A stretch of DNA of 64,000 bases from Pseudomonadota bacterium (lineage in GTDB: Bacteria > Pseudomonadota > Gammaproteobacteria > Steroidobacterales > Steroidobacteraceae). The stretch lies in assembly GCA_021805275.1 (NCBI GenBank), contig JAJZFQ010000259.1, positions 62,001 to 126,000 on the forward strand, given 5' to 3'. A model generated the notes under the pieces. That model worked only from the letters and a program-made list of their open reading frames with translations. It did not search any database and was not told where the DNA came from. The translations under genes were made by a program, and so were the position numbers. Positions 8,482-18,639 of the stretch are shown one piece after another. Every line of letters starts with the position of its first letter. Within the stretch, counting starts at the first letter, position 1.

Positions 8482-10260
8482 GTGTCCTTCACGGGCGCGA
8501 CGGAGGCATCGCCCGCTCCCCGCGCCGGGCAAACGGCGGCGCAATGGCTGCGCCGGGAGGCCAGGGCAATCCGCGGGCCGCTGGTGCGCACTGGCCTGCT
8601 GACTGCGCTGTTCGCACTGGCGCTGGTGGGGCAGGCGTGGGTCCTGTCCGGAATTCTCGCCACAGGGGTGCTCGCCCATGACGGGCTCAGCATCGCCGGA
8701 GGCCTCTGGCTCGCGCTGCTGCTCCTGGCACTGCTGCGGTTCGCTCTTGCGGTGGCGGCACGGCGCAGCGCGTTCCAGGGTGCTCAGTGGCTTGCCCGGC
8801 GGTTGCGCGCGCGAATCCTGCACGGTGCCCAGGCGCTCGGCCCCTACGGGCTGCGGGCCGAGGCCAGCGGCGATCTGATCACGCGCCTGGTCGACGGCGT
8901 CGAGGCTATTCTCGGCTATTTCGCTCGCTACCTGCCGCAGGCAGGCGCGGCGGCTCTCGTCCCGGGGCTGCTGGTGGCATTTGTCTTTCCCACCGATTGG
9001 CTGTCGGGACTGGTCCTGCTGGCGACGGCCCCGCTCATACCGCTGTTCATGGTGCTGGTCGGGCGGGCCGCCGCGCAGGCCAGCGAGCGTCGCCACGCTC
9101 AGCTGAGGCGGCTTGGCGCAGTCTTCATCGAGGCCCTCGGAGGGCTCGTGACGCTGCGCCAGCTCGGCGCGGCGGAGCGAGTCGCAGCGCACCTCGAGGA
9201 GCAGAGCGAGGAGTACCGCGTGCTGACCATGCAGGTCCTGCGCGTGGCGTTCCTCTCGGCCCTGGTGCTCGAGTTCTTCGCGATGATCAGCATCGCCATC
9301 GTCGCAGTCCTGATCGGCTTTCGCTTGCTGTGGGGCGAGATGCAGCTGCGGGCGGGTCTGTTCGTGCTGCTGCTGGCGCCGGAATTTTACCTGCCGCTGC
9401 GCGCACTCGGTGGTCTGCGCCACACGCGCATGGACGCGGTGGCTGCCGCACGGCAGCTCGCGGCGCTCGACGAGCACGCAACGCGGAGCGCTGCGCCGCA
9501 GCCGGCCGGCGCACCGATCAGCATTGCCGCGGCACCGAAGATCGGCTTCGAGGCTGTCACGTATCTGCACCACGGGCGGGCGGGCGGCCTGCGCGAGTGC
9601 AGCCTCGTCATCCCGGCGCGGCGCGTCACGGCGCTCCTCGGTGCCACCGGCTGCGGCAAGAGCACGCTGCTGAACCTCATCCTGGGATTTGCCCGTCCCG
9701 GGCAGGGCCGTGTCCTGATCGACGGCGAGGATCTGGCCACGGTGGATGCCGCCCAATGGCGCGAGTGCATCGCCTGGGTGCCGCAGCACACGCATGTCTT
9801 CGAAGGCACCGTGCGCGAGAACCTCCTGCTGGCCGAGGAGCGGGCGGACGCGCCCACGCTCGAGCGGGCGGCGCTCCAGAGCGGCCTCGACGCGGTACTG
9901 GCTCGATTACCGAAGGGGTGGGATACGCCCCTTGGGGAGCGCGGCCTCGGACTGTCCGGCGGGGAGCTGCAGCGACTGGCGCTCGCGCGCGCCTTGCTCC
10001 GTGCGCGCGCCCGGGTCTGGTTGTTCGATGAGCCCACGGCACACCTGGACGCCGAGGGCGCCCGCGCGCTCGAGACGCTGATCCGCGCGGCGGCGGCTAG
10101 CCGTACGGTGCTCCTGGCGGTGCACCGCCTGAGCGCGGCACGCTCGGCCGACTGGGTCATCGTGCTGCGCGATGGACGGGTCGTCGAACAGGGGGCGCCG
10201 CACGAGTTGGAACGGAGCGAGGGACACTATGCACGGCTGCTGCAGGCGGAGCATGTATGA
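8482..10260 (+). CDS. cydD: Thiol reductant ABC exporter subunit CydD
   Basis: Half of the heterodimeric CydDC ABC exporter, which moves cysteine and glutathione to the periplasm and is needed for bd oxidase assembly. About 592 residues (E. coli 588). The membrane domain comes first, then the nucleotide-binding domain with Walker A GATGCGKST, signature LSGGELQRLALARALL and Walker B VWLFDEPT. No good ATG exists; GTG at 8482, 15 bases after the cydX stop, is the best start, and the frame open to 8350 overlaps cydX. Overlaps cydC by four bases. Confidence 0.93.
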   Translation: MSFTGATEASPAPRAGQTAAQWLRREARAIRGPLVRTGLLTALFALALVGQAWVLSGILATGVLAHDGLSIAGGLWLALLLLALLRFALAVAARRSAFQGAQWLARRLRARILHGAQALGPYGLRAEASGDLITRLVDGVEAILGYFARYLPQAGAAALVPGLLVAFVFPTDWLSGLVLLATAPLIPLFMVLVGRAAAQASERRHAQLRRLGAVFIEALGGLVTLRQLGAAERVAAHLEEQSEEYRVLTMQVLRVAFLSALVLEFFAMISIAIVAVLIGFRLLWGEMQLRAGLFVLLLAPEFYLPLRALGGLRHTRMDAVAAARQLAALDEHATRSAAPQPAGAPISIAAAPKIGFEAVTYLHHGRAGGLRECSLVIPARRVTALLGATGCGKSTLLNLILGFARPGQGRVLIDGEDLATVDAAQWRECIAWVPQHTHVFEGTVRENLLLAEERADAPTLERAALQSGLDAVLARLPKGWDTPLGERGLGLSGGELQRLALARALLRARARVWLFDEPTAHLDAEGARALETLIRAAAASRTVLLAVHRLSAARSADWVIVLRDGRVVEQGAPHELERSEGHYARLLQAEHV

Positions 10261-11978
10261 GGCGATTGTTGCCGCCCATGCTGCGCCGTCTGCTCACGGT
10301 CCTGCATCCTGATCGCCGCTGGATGCTCGGCGGCGCGGCGCTTGCGCTCCTCGCGGCGCTCGCTGCGATCGGTCTCATGGCCGTGTCGGGCTGGTTCATC
10401 GCGGCCATGGCGGTGGCCGGCGCGAGCGCTGCGGCGATCAATTACTACACGCCCGCGGCAGCGATCCGTCTGTGCGCGATCCTGCGCAGCGGCGGACGCT
10501 ACAGCGAGCGGCTGGTCACCCACGAGGCGACGCTGCGCAGCCTGTCGGGTCTGCGTGTCTGGCTGTTCCGGCGCTTGATCCCGCTGGCGCCGGCGCGCCT
10601 GGCGGCATTGCGCAGCGGTGAGTTGTTCGCCCGTCTGCGCACCGATATCGATGCACTCGAGCATTTCTATCTGGCGGTCCTGGTGCCCGGGGGCGTCGCG
10701 CTCGCCAGTGTCGCCACCGCCGTGGTCCTGTGCCTGATCGTGCTGCCGGCCAGCGGCGTCGCCGTGCTGCTCGGCGCGTTGCTCGCAGGCGTACTGGTGC
10801 CGGTCTGGCTGCAGCGGCGCGCCGCGCCCGATGCCACCGAGGCCGTGCGCGAAGGGGCGGCGCTGCGCGGACTGCTGCTCGATGCGTTGCGCGGCCATCC
10901 TGAGCTGCTCGCCTGGGGCGCGGTGAGCGCGCATGGCGCGCGCATCGACAAGTTGGCGCGGCGGTTGGATGCGCGCCGCACCCGCCTCGAGGTGCTGGAG
11001 GCGACTGGCGGTGCGCTGGCGGGATTGTGTGCGCAGCTGACACTCCTCGCGGTACTGGCGATTGCGCTGACGGCGGCGGACCGGCACACGCTCTCGCCCC
11101 CGCTGCTGGTGATGCTCGCGCTGCTGGCTCTGGGGCTGTTCGAGCTCATCGGGCCGCTGTCCGAGGCGCTCGCCAGATGGTCCGCGACGCTGACCTCGTG
11201 CGCGCGCGTGTTCACGCTGGCAGACACGCCGGTGCCGTTCGTCGAACCTGGGGTCTCGGCGCCTCTGCCGCCGCGCCCCGCCGTCGTGTTCGAGGACGTT
11301 TGTCTGCGCTACGAGGCGGCTGCGCCCTGGGCGCTCGCGCACGTAAATCTCACCCTGGCCCCCGGGGCGAGGGTCGCCGTGGTCGGCGCCTCGGGGGCGG
11401 GCAAGAGCTCCCTCGTTGCCGCGCTCCTGAAGCTCTATCCGCTGCAGCGCGGCCGGGTCCTGTTCGGGGGGCAGCCTCTGGATTCACTGCAGGGGGATGA
11501 ACTGCGCCGGCGCATCGCGGTGATCGCGCAACAGAGCGTCCTGTTCAATCAGTCGCTGCTCGAGAATCTGCTGCTGGCCGCGCCGGAGGCGAGCGCCGCG
11601 CAGCTTAAGCTGGCCGTCAACCTCGCGCAGCTCGACGCATTCGTGGCATCCCTGCCGGACGGCTACGACACCCAGCTCGGCGAGGCCGGCGCGCTCGTGT
11701 CCGGCGGTGAGGCGCGGCGCATCGCGATTGCCCGCGCGCTGCTGCAGGATGCGCCGGTGTTGGTGCTCGATGAGCCCACCGAAGGGTTGGATGCGGTGAC
11801 CGCCCGGGATTTGTACACGGCGCTGGATGCGGCCGCGAACGGACGCACGCTGCTGCTGATTACCCACCGCCTGGGTGGCCTTGCCCGGCTTGTCGATGAG
11901 GTCGTGGTGATGGAGGCGGGCGCCGTGCGGGCGCGCATGCCGGTCGTGGAGTATCTGGCGCAGGCCGGCGGCGGCTGA
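10257..11978 (+). CDS. cydC: Thiol reductant ABC exporter subunit CydC
   Basis: Second half of the CydDC exporter, 573 residues, the same length as in E. coli. N-terminal ABC membrane domain with helices such as LALLAALAAIGLMAVSGWF, then an ATPase domain with Walker A GASGAGKSS, signature VSGGEARRIAIARAL and Walker B VLVLDEPTEGLD. The start overlaps the cydD stop (ATGA). Placing cydDC directly behind cydABX puts oxidase and maturation factors in one transcript. Confidence 0.95.
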   Translation: MRRLLPPMLRRLLTVLHPDRRWMLGGAALALLAALAAIGLMAVSGWFIAAMAVAGASAAAINYYTPAAAIRLCAILRSGGRYSERLVTHEATLRSLSGLRVWLFRRLIPLAPARLAALRSGELFARLRTDIDALEHFYLAVLVPGGVALASVATAVVLCLIVLPASGVAVLLGALLAGVLVPVWLQRRAAPDATEAVREGAALRGLLLDALRGHPELLAWGAVSAHGARIDKLARRLDARRTRLEVLEATGGALAGLCAQLTLLAVLAIALTAADRHTLSPPLLVMLALLALGLFELIGPLSEALARWSATLTSCARVFTLADTPVPFVEPGVSAPLPPRPAVVFEDVCLRYEAAAPWALAHVNLTLAPGARVAVVGASGAGKSSLVAALLKLYPLQRGRVLFGGQPLDSLQGDELRRRIAVIAQQSVLFNQSLLENLLLAAPEASAAQLKLAVNLAQLDAFVASLPDGYDTQLGEAGALVSGGEARRIAIARALLQDAPVLVLDEPTEGLDAVTARDLYTALDAAANGRTLLLITHRLGGLARLVDEVVVMEAGAVRARMPVVEYLAQAGGG

Positions 11979-12141
11979 ACGCGACGCTCGGTTCGCGCCG
12001 GAATATGTCGTGTGGAGCATTGGCGCGGACAAAATCAAGGAGTAAATTCACAAAAATACGAGCCGGCGCGCGCCGGAATTGCCGGGGTCGGGCTGCAGAT
12101 CGCCACGCCGCCCCGCAGCGCGAGTGGGCAGGGAGATACCA

Positions 12142-12669
12142 ATGAGAAAATCATCCGGCACGCTGCTGATCGCGCTGTTGCTCGCGCTTGCAGGACCGGC
12201 AGTCGCCGGCACGCGGGCCTTCGGTCATTGGCAGGTCGATACGAGCGGAAATGGCCGTTACACGTACGCCGCCACGGTCAACCGCGGCGGCGAGTTGTTC
12301 GGCAAGTTCTGCGACCTGCGGTCGGCATCCTGTCACTGGCTGCTCGCCGTGCGCACGCCGTGCCGCTTCGGCGACGTCTACCCGGTGCTGGCGAATTCGG
12401 CCGCCGGCGCCAGCCCGATCGCGATTTTTTGCGTGGGTGCGATCGGCCGCCACCGCTACGGCATGGCGCTGATGAACCGTCGCAAACTGCGCGCCAGTAT
12501 CGCGCACGCGCGACGGATCGATTTCGCGCTGCCGATCGACGGCGGCGGCTTCGCGCTGACCCGTTTCGCCCTTGCCGGTCGGCTGCACGCGACCGCCGTG
12601 CTGCGCCGCGCGATGGCCGCGCGGATCGCCCAGCGGCGGCGCATCCGCAGCGCGGAACTGCACCTCTAG
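12142..12669 (+). CDS. Secreted protein of unknown function
   Basis: A 175-residue protein with a clear signal peptide (KSSGTLLIALLLALAGPAVAG) and a mature part containing four cysteines (FCDLRSASCHW, TPCRFG, FCVGAIG), suggesting disulfides in the periplasm, and a very basic C-terminus. The ATG at 12142 follows a GGGAGA ribosome binding site. No family was recognised. The gene stands alone between cydC and the efflux genes, with about 160 and 230 non-coding bases on either side. Confidence 0.65.
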   Translation: MRKSSGTLLIALLLALAGPAVAGTRAFGHWQVDTSGNGRYTYAATVNRGGELFGKFCDLRSASCHWLLAVRTPCRFGDVYPVLANSAAGASPIAIFCVGAIGRHRYGMALMNRRKLRASIAHARRIDFALPIDGGGFALTRFALAGRLHATAVLRRAMAARIAQRRRIRSAELHL

Positions 12670-12898
12670 AGCACCCCCCGGGGGACATCCCGGCCCGCGG
12701 CTGCCGTCCGGGCAGCGGCGGCGGCCCGGCTGCCCCCTCTGGCAGAGGGCGGCGCGCCGGGAGATGTGGTTAAAATAATAGCCTGTCGCCTTGTAGATGC
12801 GCGTAGCGCGCCGCGGCCGGCCCTGGAGGGCTTGCCGGGCCCCCTGTGCGTGCCCTCCCAGACCACCCAGGAGATCGGAAATCGTGGAGAAACGCGTG

Positions 12899-14020
12899 AT
12901 GTGGCTACGGCTGCTCATCGTGCTCGTGGCGATGGCGGTCGTGCTGGGCGGAGTGACGGCATGGAATGCCATCAAGGCGCATTTCATTCACCAGTTCATG
13001 GTGAAAAATGCCGCGCAGCCGCAGACGGTCAGCACGACCATCGCGGGCTACTCGGAGTGGCAGCCCGAGGTGACCGCAGTCGGGAGCCTGCGCGCGGTGC
13101 ATGGCGTACAGGTCACCGCGCAGCTGGCCGGCCTCGTCGAGCGCGTCGAATTCCACTCCGGTCAATCCGTGCGTGCCGGTCAGGCGCTGGTGCAGCTCAA
13201 TGCCGCGCCTGACATCGCCCAGCTGCATTCACTGCAGGCGACCGCGCAGTACGCGGCGGTGACCTACCAACGCGAGGTCATCCAGTACAAGGACCAGGCC
13301 ATCGGCAAGGCGACGCTCGATGCGGCCACGGCGAACTGGAAGAGTGCCGAGGCCCAGGTGAGGGCGCAAGCGGCGCTGGTGGCCGAGAAGACCATCCGCG
13401 CGCCGTTCAACGGCCGGCTCGGGATTACGACCGTCAACCCGGGTCAGTACCTGCAGCCCGGCACCCCGATCGTCAGTCTGCAGTCGCTCGATCCGATCTA
13501 CGTGGATTTCTACCTGCCCCAGGGCGATCTGTCCCGCATCCATATCGGGGATGCTACGCGGGTGACGGCTGGGGCGTTCGCGGGCCGGACCTTCACCGGA
13601 CGGGTGACCTCGATCGACCCGCTGGTCGATCCGTCGACGCGCAACTTCGAGACTGAGGCCACGATCGGCAATCCGCAGCGCCTCCTGCGCCCCGGGATGT
13701 TTGTGACGACGGCGGTCGCATCGGGCGCCCGGCGCCGCTACCTGACGCTGCCGCAGACGGCGATCAGCTACAACCCGTACGGGGACACCGTGTTCGTCGT
13801 GAACCAAGGCACCGGGCCGAAGGCGAGTGAAACCGCCGAGCAGGTGTTCGTGACGCTCGGGCCGACCCGCGGCGATCAGATCGCGGTGCTGAAAGGCATC
13901 CGGGCCGGCGATGTCATCGTGACCAGCGGGCAGTTGAAGCTGAAGAACGGCTCGCCGGTGACCATCAACAACTCCGTGCAGCCCCTCGACAACCCCAACC
14001 CCTCGCCGCAGGAACACTGA
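12899..14020 (+). CDS. RND efflux periplasmic adaptor (membrane fusion protein)
   Basis: A 373-residue HlyD/AcrA-family adaptor that links an inner-membrane RND pump to an outer-membrane channel. An N-terminal membrane anchor (LLIVLVAMAVVLGGVTAW) lacks a lipobox. The biotinyl-lipoyl half motifs are at LAGLVERVEFHSGQSV and IRAPFNGRLGI, with a short coiled-coil hairpin between. ATG 12899 and GTG 12884 both have a plausible ribosome binding site. The pump gene starts 10 bases downstream; no outer-membrane factor gene is nearby, so a TolC encoded elsewhere is implied. Substrate unknown. Confidence 0.93.
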   Translation: MWLRLLIVLVAMAVVLGGVTAWNAIKAHFIHQFMVKNAAQPQTVSTTIAGYSEWQPEVTAVGSLRAVHGVQVTAQLAGLVERVEFHSGQSVRAGQALVQLNAAPDIAQLHSLQATAQYAAVTYQREVIQYKDQAIGKATLDAATANWKSAEAQVRAQAALVAEKTIRAPFNGRLGITTVNPGQYLQPGTPIVSLQSLDPIYVDFYLPQGDLSRIHIGDATRVTAGAFAGRTFTGRVTSIDPLVDPSTRNFETEATIGNPQRLLRPGMFVTTAVASGARRRYLTLPQTAISYNPYGDTVFVVNQGTGPKASETAEQVFVTLGPTRGDQIAVLKGIRAGDVIVTSGQLKLKNGSPVTINNSVQPLDNPNPSPQEH

Positions 14021-14030
14021 GGCCGCCGGC

Positions 14031-17000
14031 GTGAAGTTCACGGAAATCTTCATCCGCCGGCCGGTGCTGGCGGCGGTCGTCAGCCTGCTGATGCTGGTGC
14101 TCGGGCTGCGCGCCATTTTCCAGCTGCCGGTCACACAGTACCCCAAGACCCAGAGTGCGATCATCACCGTCACCACGGATTACTACGGGGCGGATGCGAA
14201 GACGGTCGCCGGCTTCATCACCCAGCCGCTTGAGGCGGCCATCGCCCAGGCGCAGGGCATCGACTACATGTCCTCGTCCTCGAGCACCGGCAGTTCGGTG
14301 ATCGCCGCGACGCTGCGGCTCAATTACAGCGCGAACCGCGCGCTCACCGAAATCAGCGCCCAGGTGAACGCGGTTCGCAATCAGTTGCCGCCGCAGTCGC
14401 AGTTGCCGGTCATTCAGCTGGCGAAGAACCAGACGACCGACACGATGTACATCGGCTACTTCAGCACCGCGATCAAGACCAACGCGCTGACCGATTTTCT
14501 GCTCCGCGTGGTTCAGCCGCAACTGAACGCCATTCCCGGCGTGCAGACCGCCGAGGTTCTGGGCGGACGCACGTTTGCTTTGCGCGCCTGGCTCGATCCG
14601 GACCGGATGGCCGCGCACGGCGTCACTGCCGCGGATGTGGATCAGGCGCTCGCGGCCAATAACTACCTGTCGGCCGCCGGGGAGACCAAGGGACAGATGG
14701 TGAGCATCAAGCTCACCGCCTCCACCGATCCGCATACGCTGCGGGAATTCCGCAATCTGGTGATTCGTGACCAGAACGGCGCGATCGTGCGTCTGAAGGA
14801 CGTGGCCACGGTGGTGCTGGGCGCCCAGAATTACGACGCCGCGGTCCGCTTCAGCGGCCGTCCGGGCGTGTTCATCGGCATCAAGTCCGCGCCGAGCGCG
14901 AGCGTGCTGACCGTGGCGAAGAGCGTCAAGGCGGAACTGCCGGTGATCGAGCGGGAACTGCCGAACGGGATCACCCAGAAAGTGGTGTTCGACGGCACGA
15001 CATTCATCTACGCCTCGATAGTCGATGTGGTGCGCACGCTGGTCGAAACGCTGCTGATCGTGACCGCGGTGATCTTCCTGTTCCTCGGCAGCGCGCGCGC
15101 CTCGGCGGTGCCCGCACTCGCCATGCCGCTGTCGATCGTGGGCGCGTTCGTCTTCATGCTGGCCCTCGGCTACTCGGTCAACCTCTTGACGCTGCTCGCG
15201 TTGGTGCTGGCAATCGGACTGGTGGTCGACGATGCGATCATCGTTGTCGAGAACATCGACCGGCACATCAAGGAGGGGCGCTCGCCGCTCGAGGCGGCGA
15301 TACTCGGCGCGCACGAACTCAACGGTCCGATCATCGCCATGACCGTCGTGCTGGTGGCTGCCTACGCGCCGATTGCGTTTCAAACGGGACTGACCGGGGC
15401 ACTGTTCACGCAGTTCGCCTTTACGCTGGTCGGCGCAGTGATCTGCTCGGCGATCGTTGCGCTCACTCTCTCGCCCATGCTCTGCTCGCGGATCTTCCGC
15501 GGCGAGCAGGAAGAGAGCCGATTTGCCCGCCTGCTCGATCGTGCATTCAACCGCCTGCGCGCCGCCTACCGGCGCATGCTGTCGAGCTGGCTTGCGACCT
15601 GGCCGGTGCTGATCGTGCTCGGTTTGGTGCTGCTCGGCAGTGTGTTCTATCTGTTTCTGACCTCGAAGTCGCAACTCGCGCCCACCGAAGACCAGGGCGT
15701 CGTGCTCTATCAGCTGATCGGCCCCCCCGATGCCACGCTGCAGCAGATGCAGGCCTATGCCGGGCAGATCTTTCAGGCTGCCCGCACTCTGCCCGAGTAC
15801 CGCCAGGCATTCCAGTTGATCGGTACGCCGTCGGTCAACCAGGGTTTCGGCGGCGTCCTGCTCAAGCCGTGGGATCAGCGCAGCCGCACGGCCACCCAGC
15901 TGCAGCAGGTGCTGCAGCAGCGCTGGAATCATATCGCCGGGGCGCACGTTGCGGCATTCCAGTTTCCCTCCCTGCCCGGGGCGCAGGGGCTGCCGGTGCA
16001 GTTCGTGATCACCACCGCCGAGCCGGTCCGCGACCTGTACCCCGTGGCGCAGAAGGTGCTCGACAAGGCGCGCGCGAGCGGTCTGTTCTTCTTCGTCGAT
16101 TCGGATCTGAAGATCGATCAGCCGCAGGACCAGATCGTGGTCAACCCGTACAAGGTGGCAGACCTTGGGCTGACCGAGCAGGACGTGGCCAATACGCTCG
16201 GCGCCGCGCTCGGCGGCGGATACGTCAATTATTTCGAGTTGGGCGGGCGCTCCTACCAGGTCATACCGCAGGTGCTGCAGAAGTACCGGCTCAATCCGAG
16301 TCAGGTGCTCAACTACCATCTGCGCACGGCCGGCGGGGCGCTGGTGCAGCTCGGCACCGTGGCGACGCTCAAGCGCGAGGTGGTTCCGGAGTCGATCAAT
16401 CATTTCCAGCGGCTGAACTCCGCCACCATCGCCGGGGCCGCGGGCGTGCCGCAGGGGCAGGCGCTCGCGTTCCTGCGCCAGGCACTGCGGGAGGTCGCGC
16501 CGAGCGGCTTCAGCGCCAACTATTCGGGACAGTCACGCCAGTTCGTGCAGGGCTCGAACGGCTTTCTCGTCACCTTCGGCTTTGCGCTCATCATCGTGTT
16601 CCTGTCGCTCGCGGCGCTGTTTGAGAGTTTCCGCGACCCGGTGGTCATCCTGGTGTCCGTGCCTGCGGCCCTGTTCGGTGCGCTGCTGTTCATCAACATC
16701 GGCGTGACAACGCTCAACATCTACACCGAGGTGGGACTGGTGACGCTGCTCGGCCTGATCAGCAAGCACGGCATTCTCATGGTGCAGTTCGCCAACGATC
16801 TGCAGCGCGCCGGTCACAGCAAGCGCCAGGCGATCGAGGAGGCCGCCGAGGTGCGACTGCGGCCGATTCTCATGACCACGGCGGCCATGGTTGTCGGCGT
16901 CCTGCCGCTGGTGTTCGCCTCGGGTGCCGGCGCTGCGGGTCGGCGCGCCATGGGCATCGTGATCGCGACGGGCCTGTCGATCGGCACGCTCTTCACGCTG

Positions 17001-17087
17001 TTCATCGTGCCGGCGGTGTATCTGCTGCTGGCCGCCGATCATGATCGCGCGCGCACCGAGGCGGCGGCGCAGCTCGCGTCCGAGTAG
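14031..17087 (+). CDS. RND multidrug efflux transporter (HAE1 family)
   Basis: A 1018-residue proton-driven inner-membrane pump of the AcrB/MexB type. It starts with GTG (KFTEIFIRRPVLAAVVSLLM) and has two large periplasmic loops and 12 membrane helices. The proton-relay aspartates are visible in LVVDDAIIVVENIDRH near residue 400. The second half repeats the fold, with LLGLISKHGILMVQFAND. It shares an operon with the adaptor 10 bases upstream. Family certain; drug or metabolite specificity cannot be read. Confidence 0.95.
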   Translation: MKFTEIFIRRPVLAAVVSLLMLVLGLRAIFQLPVTQYPKTQSAIITVTTDYYGADAKTVAGFITQPLEAAIAQAQGIDYMSSSSSTGSSVIAATLRLNYSANRALTEISAQVNAVRNQLPPQSQLPVIQLAKNQTTDTMYIGYFSTAIKTNALTDFLLRVVQPQLNAIPGVQTAEVLGGRTFALRAWLDPDRMAAHGVTAADVDQALAANNYLSAAGETKGQMVSIKLTASTDPHTLREFRNLVIRDQNGAIVRLKDVATVVLGAQNYDAAVRFSGRPGVFIGIKSAPSASVLTVAKSVKAELPVIERELPNGITQKVVFDGTTFIYASIVDVVRTLVETLLIVTAVIFLFLGSARASAVPALAMPLSIVGAFVFMLALGYSVNLLTLLALVLAIGLVVDDAIIVVENIDRHIKEGRSPLEAAILGAHELNGPIIAMTVVLVAAYAPIAFQTGLTGALFTQFAFTLVGAVICSAIVALTLSPMLCSRIFRGEQEESRFARLLDRAFNRLRAAYRRMLSSWLATWPVLIVLGLVLLGSVFYLFLTSKSQLAPTEDQGVVLYQLIGPPDATLQQMQAYAGQIFQAARTLPEYRQAFQLIGTPSVNQGFGGVLLKPWDQRSRTATQLQQVLQQRWNHIAGAHVAAFQFPSLPGAQGLPVQFVITTAEPVRDLYPVAQKVLDKARASGLFFFVDSDLKIDQPQDQIVVNPYKVADLGLTEQDVANTLGAALGGGYVNYFELGGRSYQVIPQVLQKYRLNPSQVLNYHLRTAGGALVQLGTVATLKREVVPESINHFQRLNSATIAGAAGVPQGQALAFLRQALREVAPSGFSANYSGQSRQFVQGSNGFLVTFGFALIIVFLSLAALFESFRDPVVILVSVPAALFGALLFINIGVTTLNIYTEVGLVTLLGLISKHGILMVQFANDLQRAGHSKRQAIEEAAEVRLRPILMTTAAMVVGVLPLVFASGAGAAGRRAMGIVIATGLSIGTLFTLFIVPAVYLLLAADHDRARTEAAAQLASE

Positions 17088-17117
17088 GCGCGACGCGCGG
17101 CGCAATGCGCCGCGAAA

Positions 17118-17131
17118 TTGATCCGCATCAA
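17118..17131. promoter_or_regulatory. FNR/ANR box upstream of ubiD
   Basis: TTGATCCGCATCAA is a perfect match to the FNR consensus TTGAT-N4-ATCAA. A TAGGGT element at 17153-17158 would serve as -10, placing the box centre near -41 of a start about one base before the ubiD ATG, the classic class II activator position. Same geometry as the ubiT and radical SAM boxes. Confidence 0.8.
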
Positions 17132-17166
17132 ACCCGGGCGCGCACGCTGCGTTAGGGTGCGCGCGG

Positions 17167-18639
17167 ATGGCATTTCACGATCTGCGCACATTTCTCGCGC
17201 ACCTGGAAGAGCGCGGCGATTTGCGCCGTATTTCCGTTGCGGTGAACCCCGAGCTGGAGAGCACCTCGTTCTGCCTGCGCGCCCTGCGCCGGGAGGGAGC
17301 GGCGCTGCTGTTCGAGCGGCCCACCGGTTCCGAGCACGCCCTGCTCGGCAACCTGTTCGGACACGCCCGCCGCATCGAGGCTGCGCTCGGGCGAGAAGGC
17401 ACCGGCGCGCTGCGCGCGCTCGGGGAACTGCTCGCTGCGTTGAAGGAGCCGCATTGGCCGTCGAACCTGCGCGAGGCGCTCTCGAGCTGGCCACAGTTCG
17501 CGCAGCTGGCGCATGTGGCGCCCCGCCGCCTCGCGCGCGCACCGTTCCAGGACAACACCCTCGGCGGCGGTCAGATCGATCTGGCGCGCCTGCCGATCCA
17601 GCGCTGTTGGCCGGAGGATGTCGCGCGCCTGATCACGCTCGGCCTGGTCGTGACGCGCGGTCCGCGCAAGGCGCGTCAGAACGTTGCGATCTACCGCCAG
17701 CAGGTGATCGGGCGCGACCGGGTGATCATGCGCTGGCTGGCGCACCGGGGCGGGGCGGGTGACTTCGCCGATTGGCAGGCCGACCATCCCGGTGAGCCCT
17801 TCCCGGTGCTCATCGCCATCGGCACCGATCCGGCGACGCTGCTCGCGGCGGCGGCGCCGATTCCCGACACGCTCTCGGAGTACGAATTCGCCGGCCTGCT
17901 GCGCGGGGAGCGCAGCGCCGTGGTGCGCTGCGAGCTCACCGGGCTCGATGCCCCGGCGGGCGCGGAGATCGTTCTCGAGGGGTTCATCCAGCCGGGCGAT
18001 ACGGCCGTGGAGGGCCCGTTCGGCGACCATACCGGCTACTACAACTCGCAGGGGAGCTTCCCGGTGCTCACCATAGAACGGATGCATCTGCGCGACGGGG
18101 CGATCTATCAGGGCAGCTACATGGGCCGCTCGCCGCACGATGAGCCGTCCGTGATGGCGGTGGCGCTGAATGAGGTGTTCGTGCCCGTGCTGCGGCGCAT
18201 CTTTCCGGAGATCGTCGATTTCTACCTGCCGCCGGAGGCGTGTTCCTACCGTCTCGCCGTGGTGAGCATCCGCAAGCAGTACGCCGGACACGCCCGCCGC
18301 GTCATGATGGCGATCTGGTCGTACCTGCGTCAGTTCACGTACACCAAGTTCGTGATCGTGACCGATGAGGACATCAACGTGCGCAACTGGCAGGAGGTGA
18401 TCTGGGCGGTCGCGACGCGGGTCGATCCGGCGCGCGACAGTATGCTGATCGAGAATACACCGATCGACTATCTCGACTTCGCCAGTCCCGTGAGCGGTCT
18501 TGGCTCGAAGCTCGGTCTGGATGCCACGCACAAATGGCCCGGGGAGAGCACGCGTGAGTGGGGACGTGCGATCCGGCTCGACGCCTCGGTCGAGCGCCGG
18601 GTCGACGATCTGTGGCGCGAGTGCATTGGACATGGCTGA
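17167..18639 (+). CDS. ubiD: 4-hydroxy-3-polyprenylbenzoate decarboxylase
   Basis: UbiD (490 residues) removes the carboxyl group from the polyprenylated ring in ubiquinone synthesis, using prenylated FMN made by UbiX, which is not encoded here. Signatures include the [19 protein letters not shown]-terminus, the [15 protein letters not shown] cofactor segment, and [11 protein letters not shown] near residue 283. Length and ends match E. coli UbiD. It overlaps ubiU by 8 bases, so decarboxylation and anaerobic hydroxylation genes are cotranscribed. A perfect FNR box 36 bases upstream suggests induction without oxygen. Confidence 0.95.
   Translation: MAFHDLRTFLAHLEERGDLRRISVAVNPELESTSFCLRALRREGAALLFERPTGSEHALLGNLFGHARRIEAALGREGTGALRALGELLAALKEPHWPSNLREALSSWPQFAQLAHVAPRRLARAPFQDNTLGGGQIDLARLPIQRCWPEDVARLITLGLVVTRGPRKARQNVAIYRQQVIGRDRVIMRWLAHRGGAGDFADWQADHPGEPFPVLIAIGTDPATLLAAAAPIPDTLSEYEFAGLLRGERSAVVRCELTGLDAPAGAEIVLEGFIQPGDTAVEGPFGDHTGYYNSQGSFPVLTIERMHLRDGAIYQGSYMGRSPHDEPSVMAVALNEVFVPVLRRIFPEIVDFYLPPEACSYRLAVVSIRKQYAGHARRVMMAIWSYLRQFTYTKFVIVTDEDINVRNWQEVIWAVATRVDPARDSMLIENTPIDYLDFASPVSGLGSKLGLDATHKWPGESTREWGRAIRLDASVERRVDDLWRECIGHG

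Noticed and set aside
12735..12749. CCCTCT/AGAGGG hairpin as a terminator of the secreted-protein gene
   Set aside because: Only six base pairs, a 3-base loop and no T-tract.
13965..16403. An 812-codon minus-strand frame opposite the RND pump
   Set aside because: Same shadow effect; low complexity composition and complete overlap with a well-conserved pump gene.
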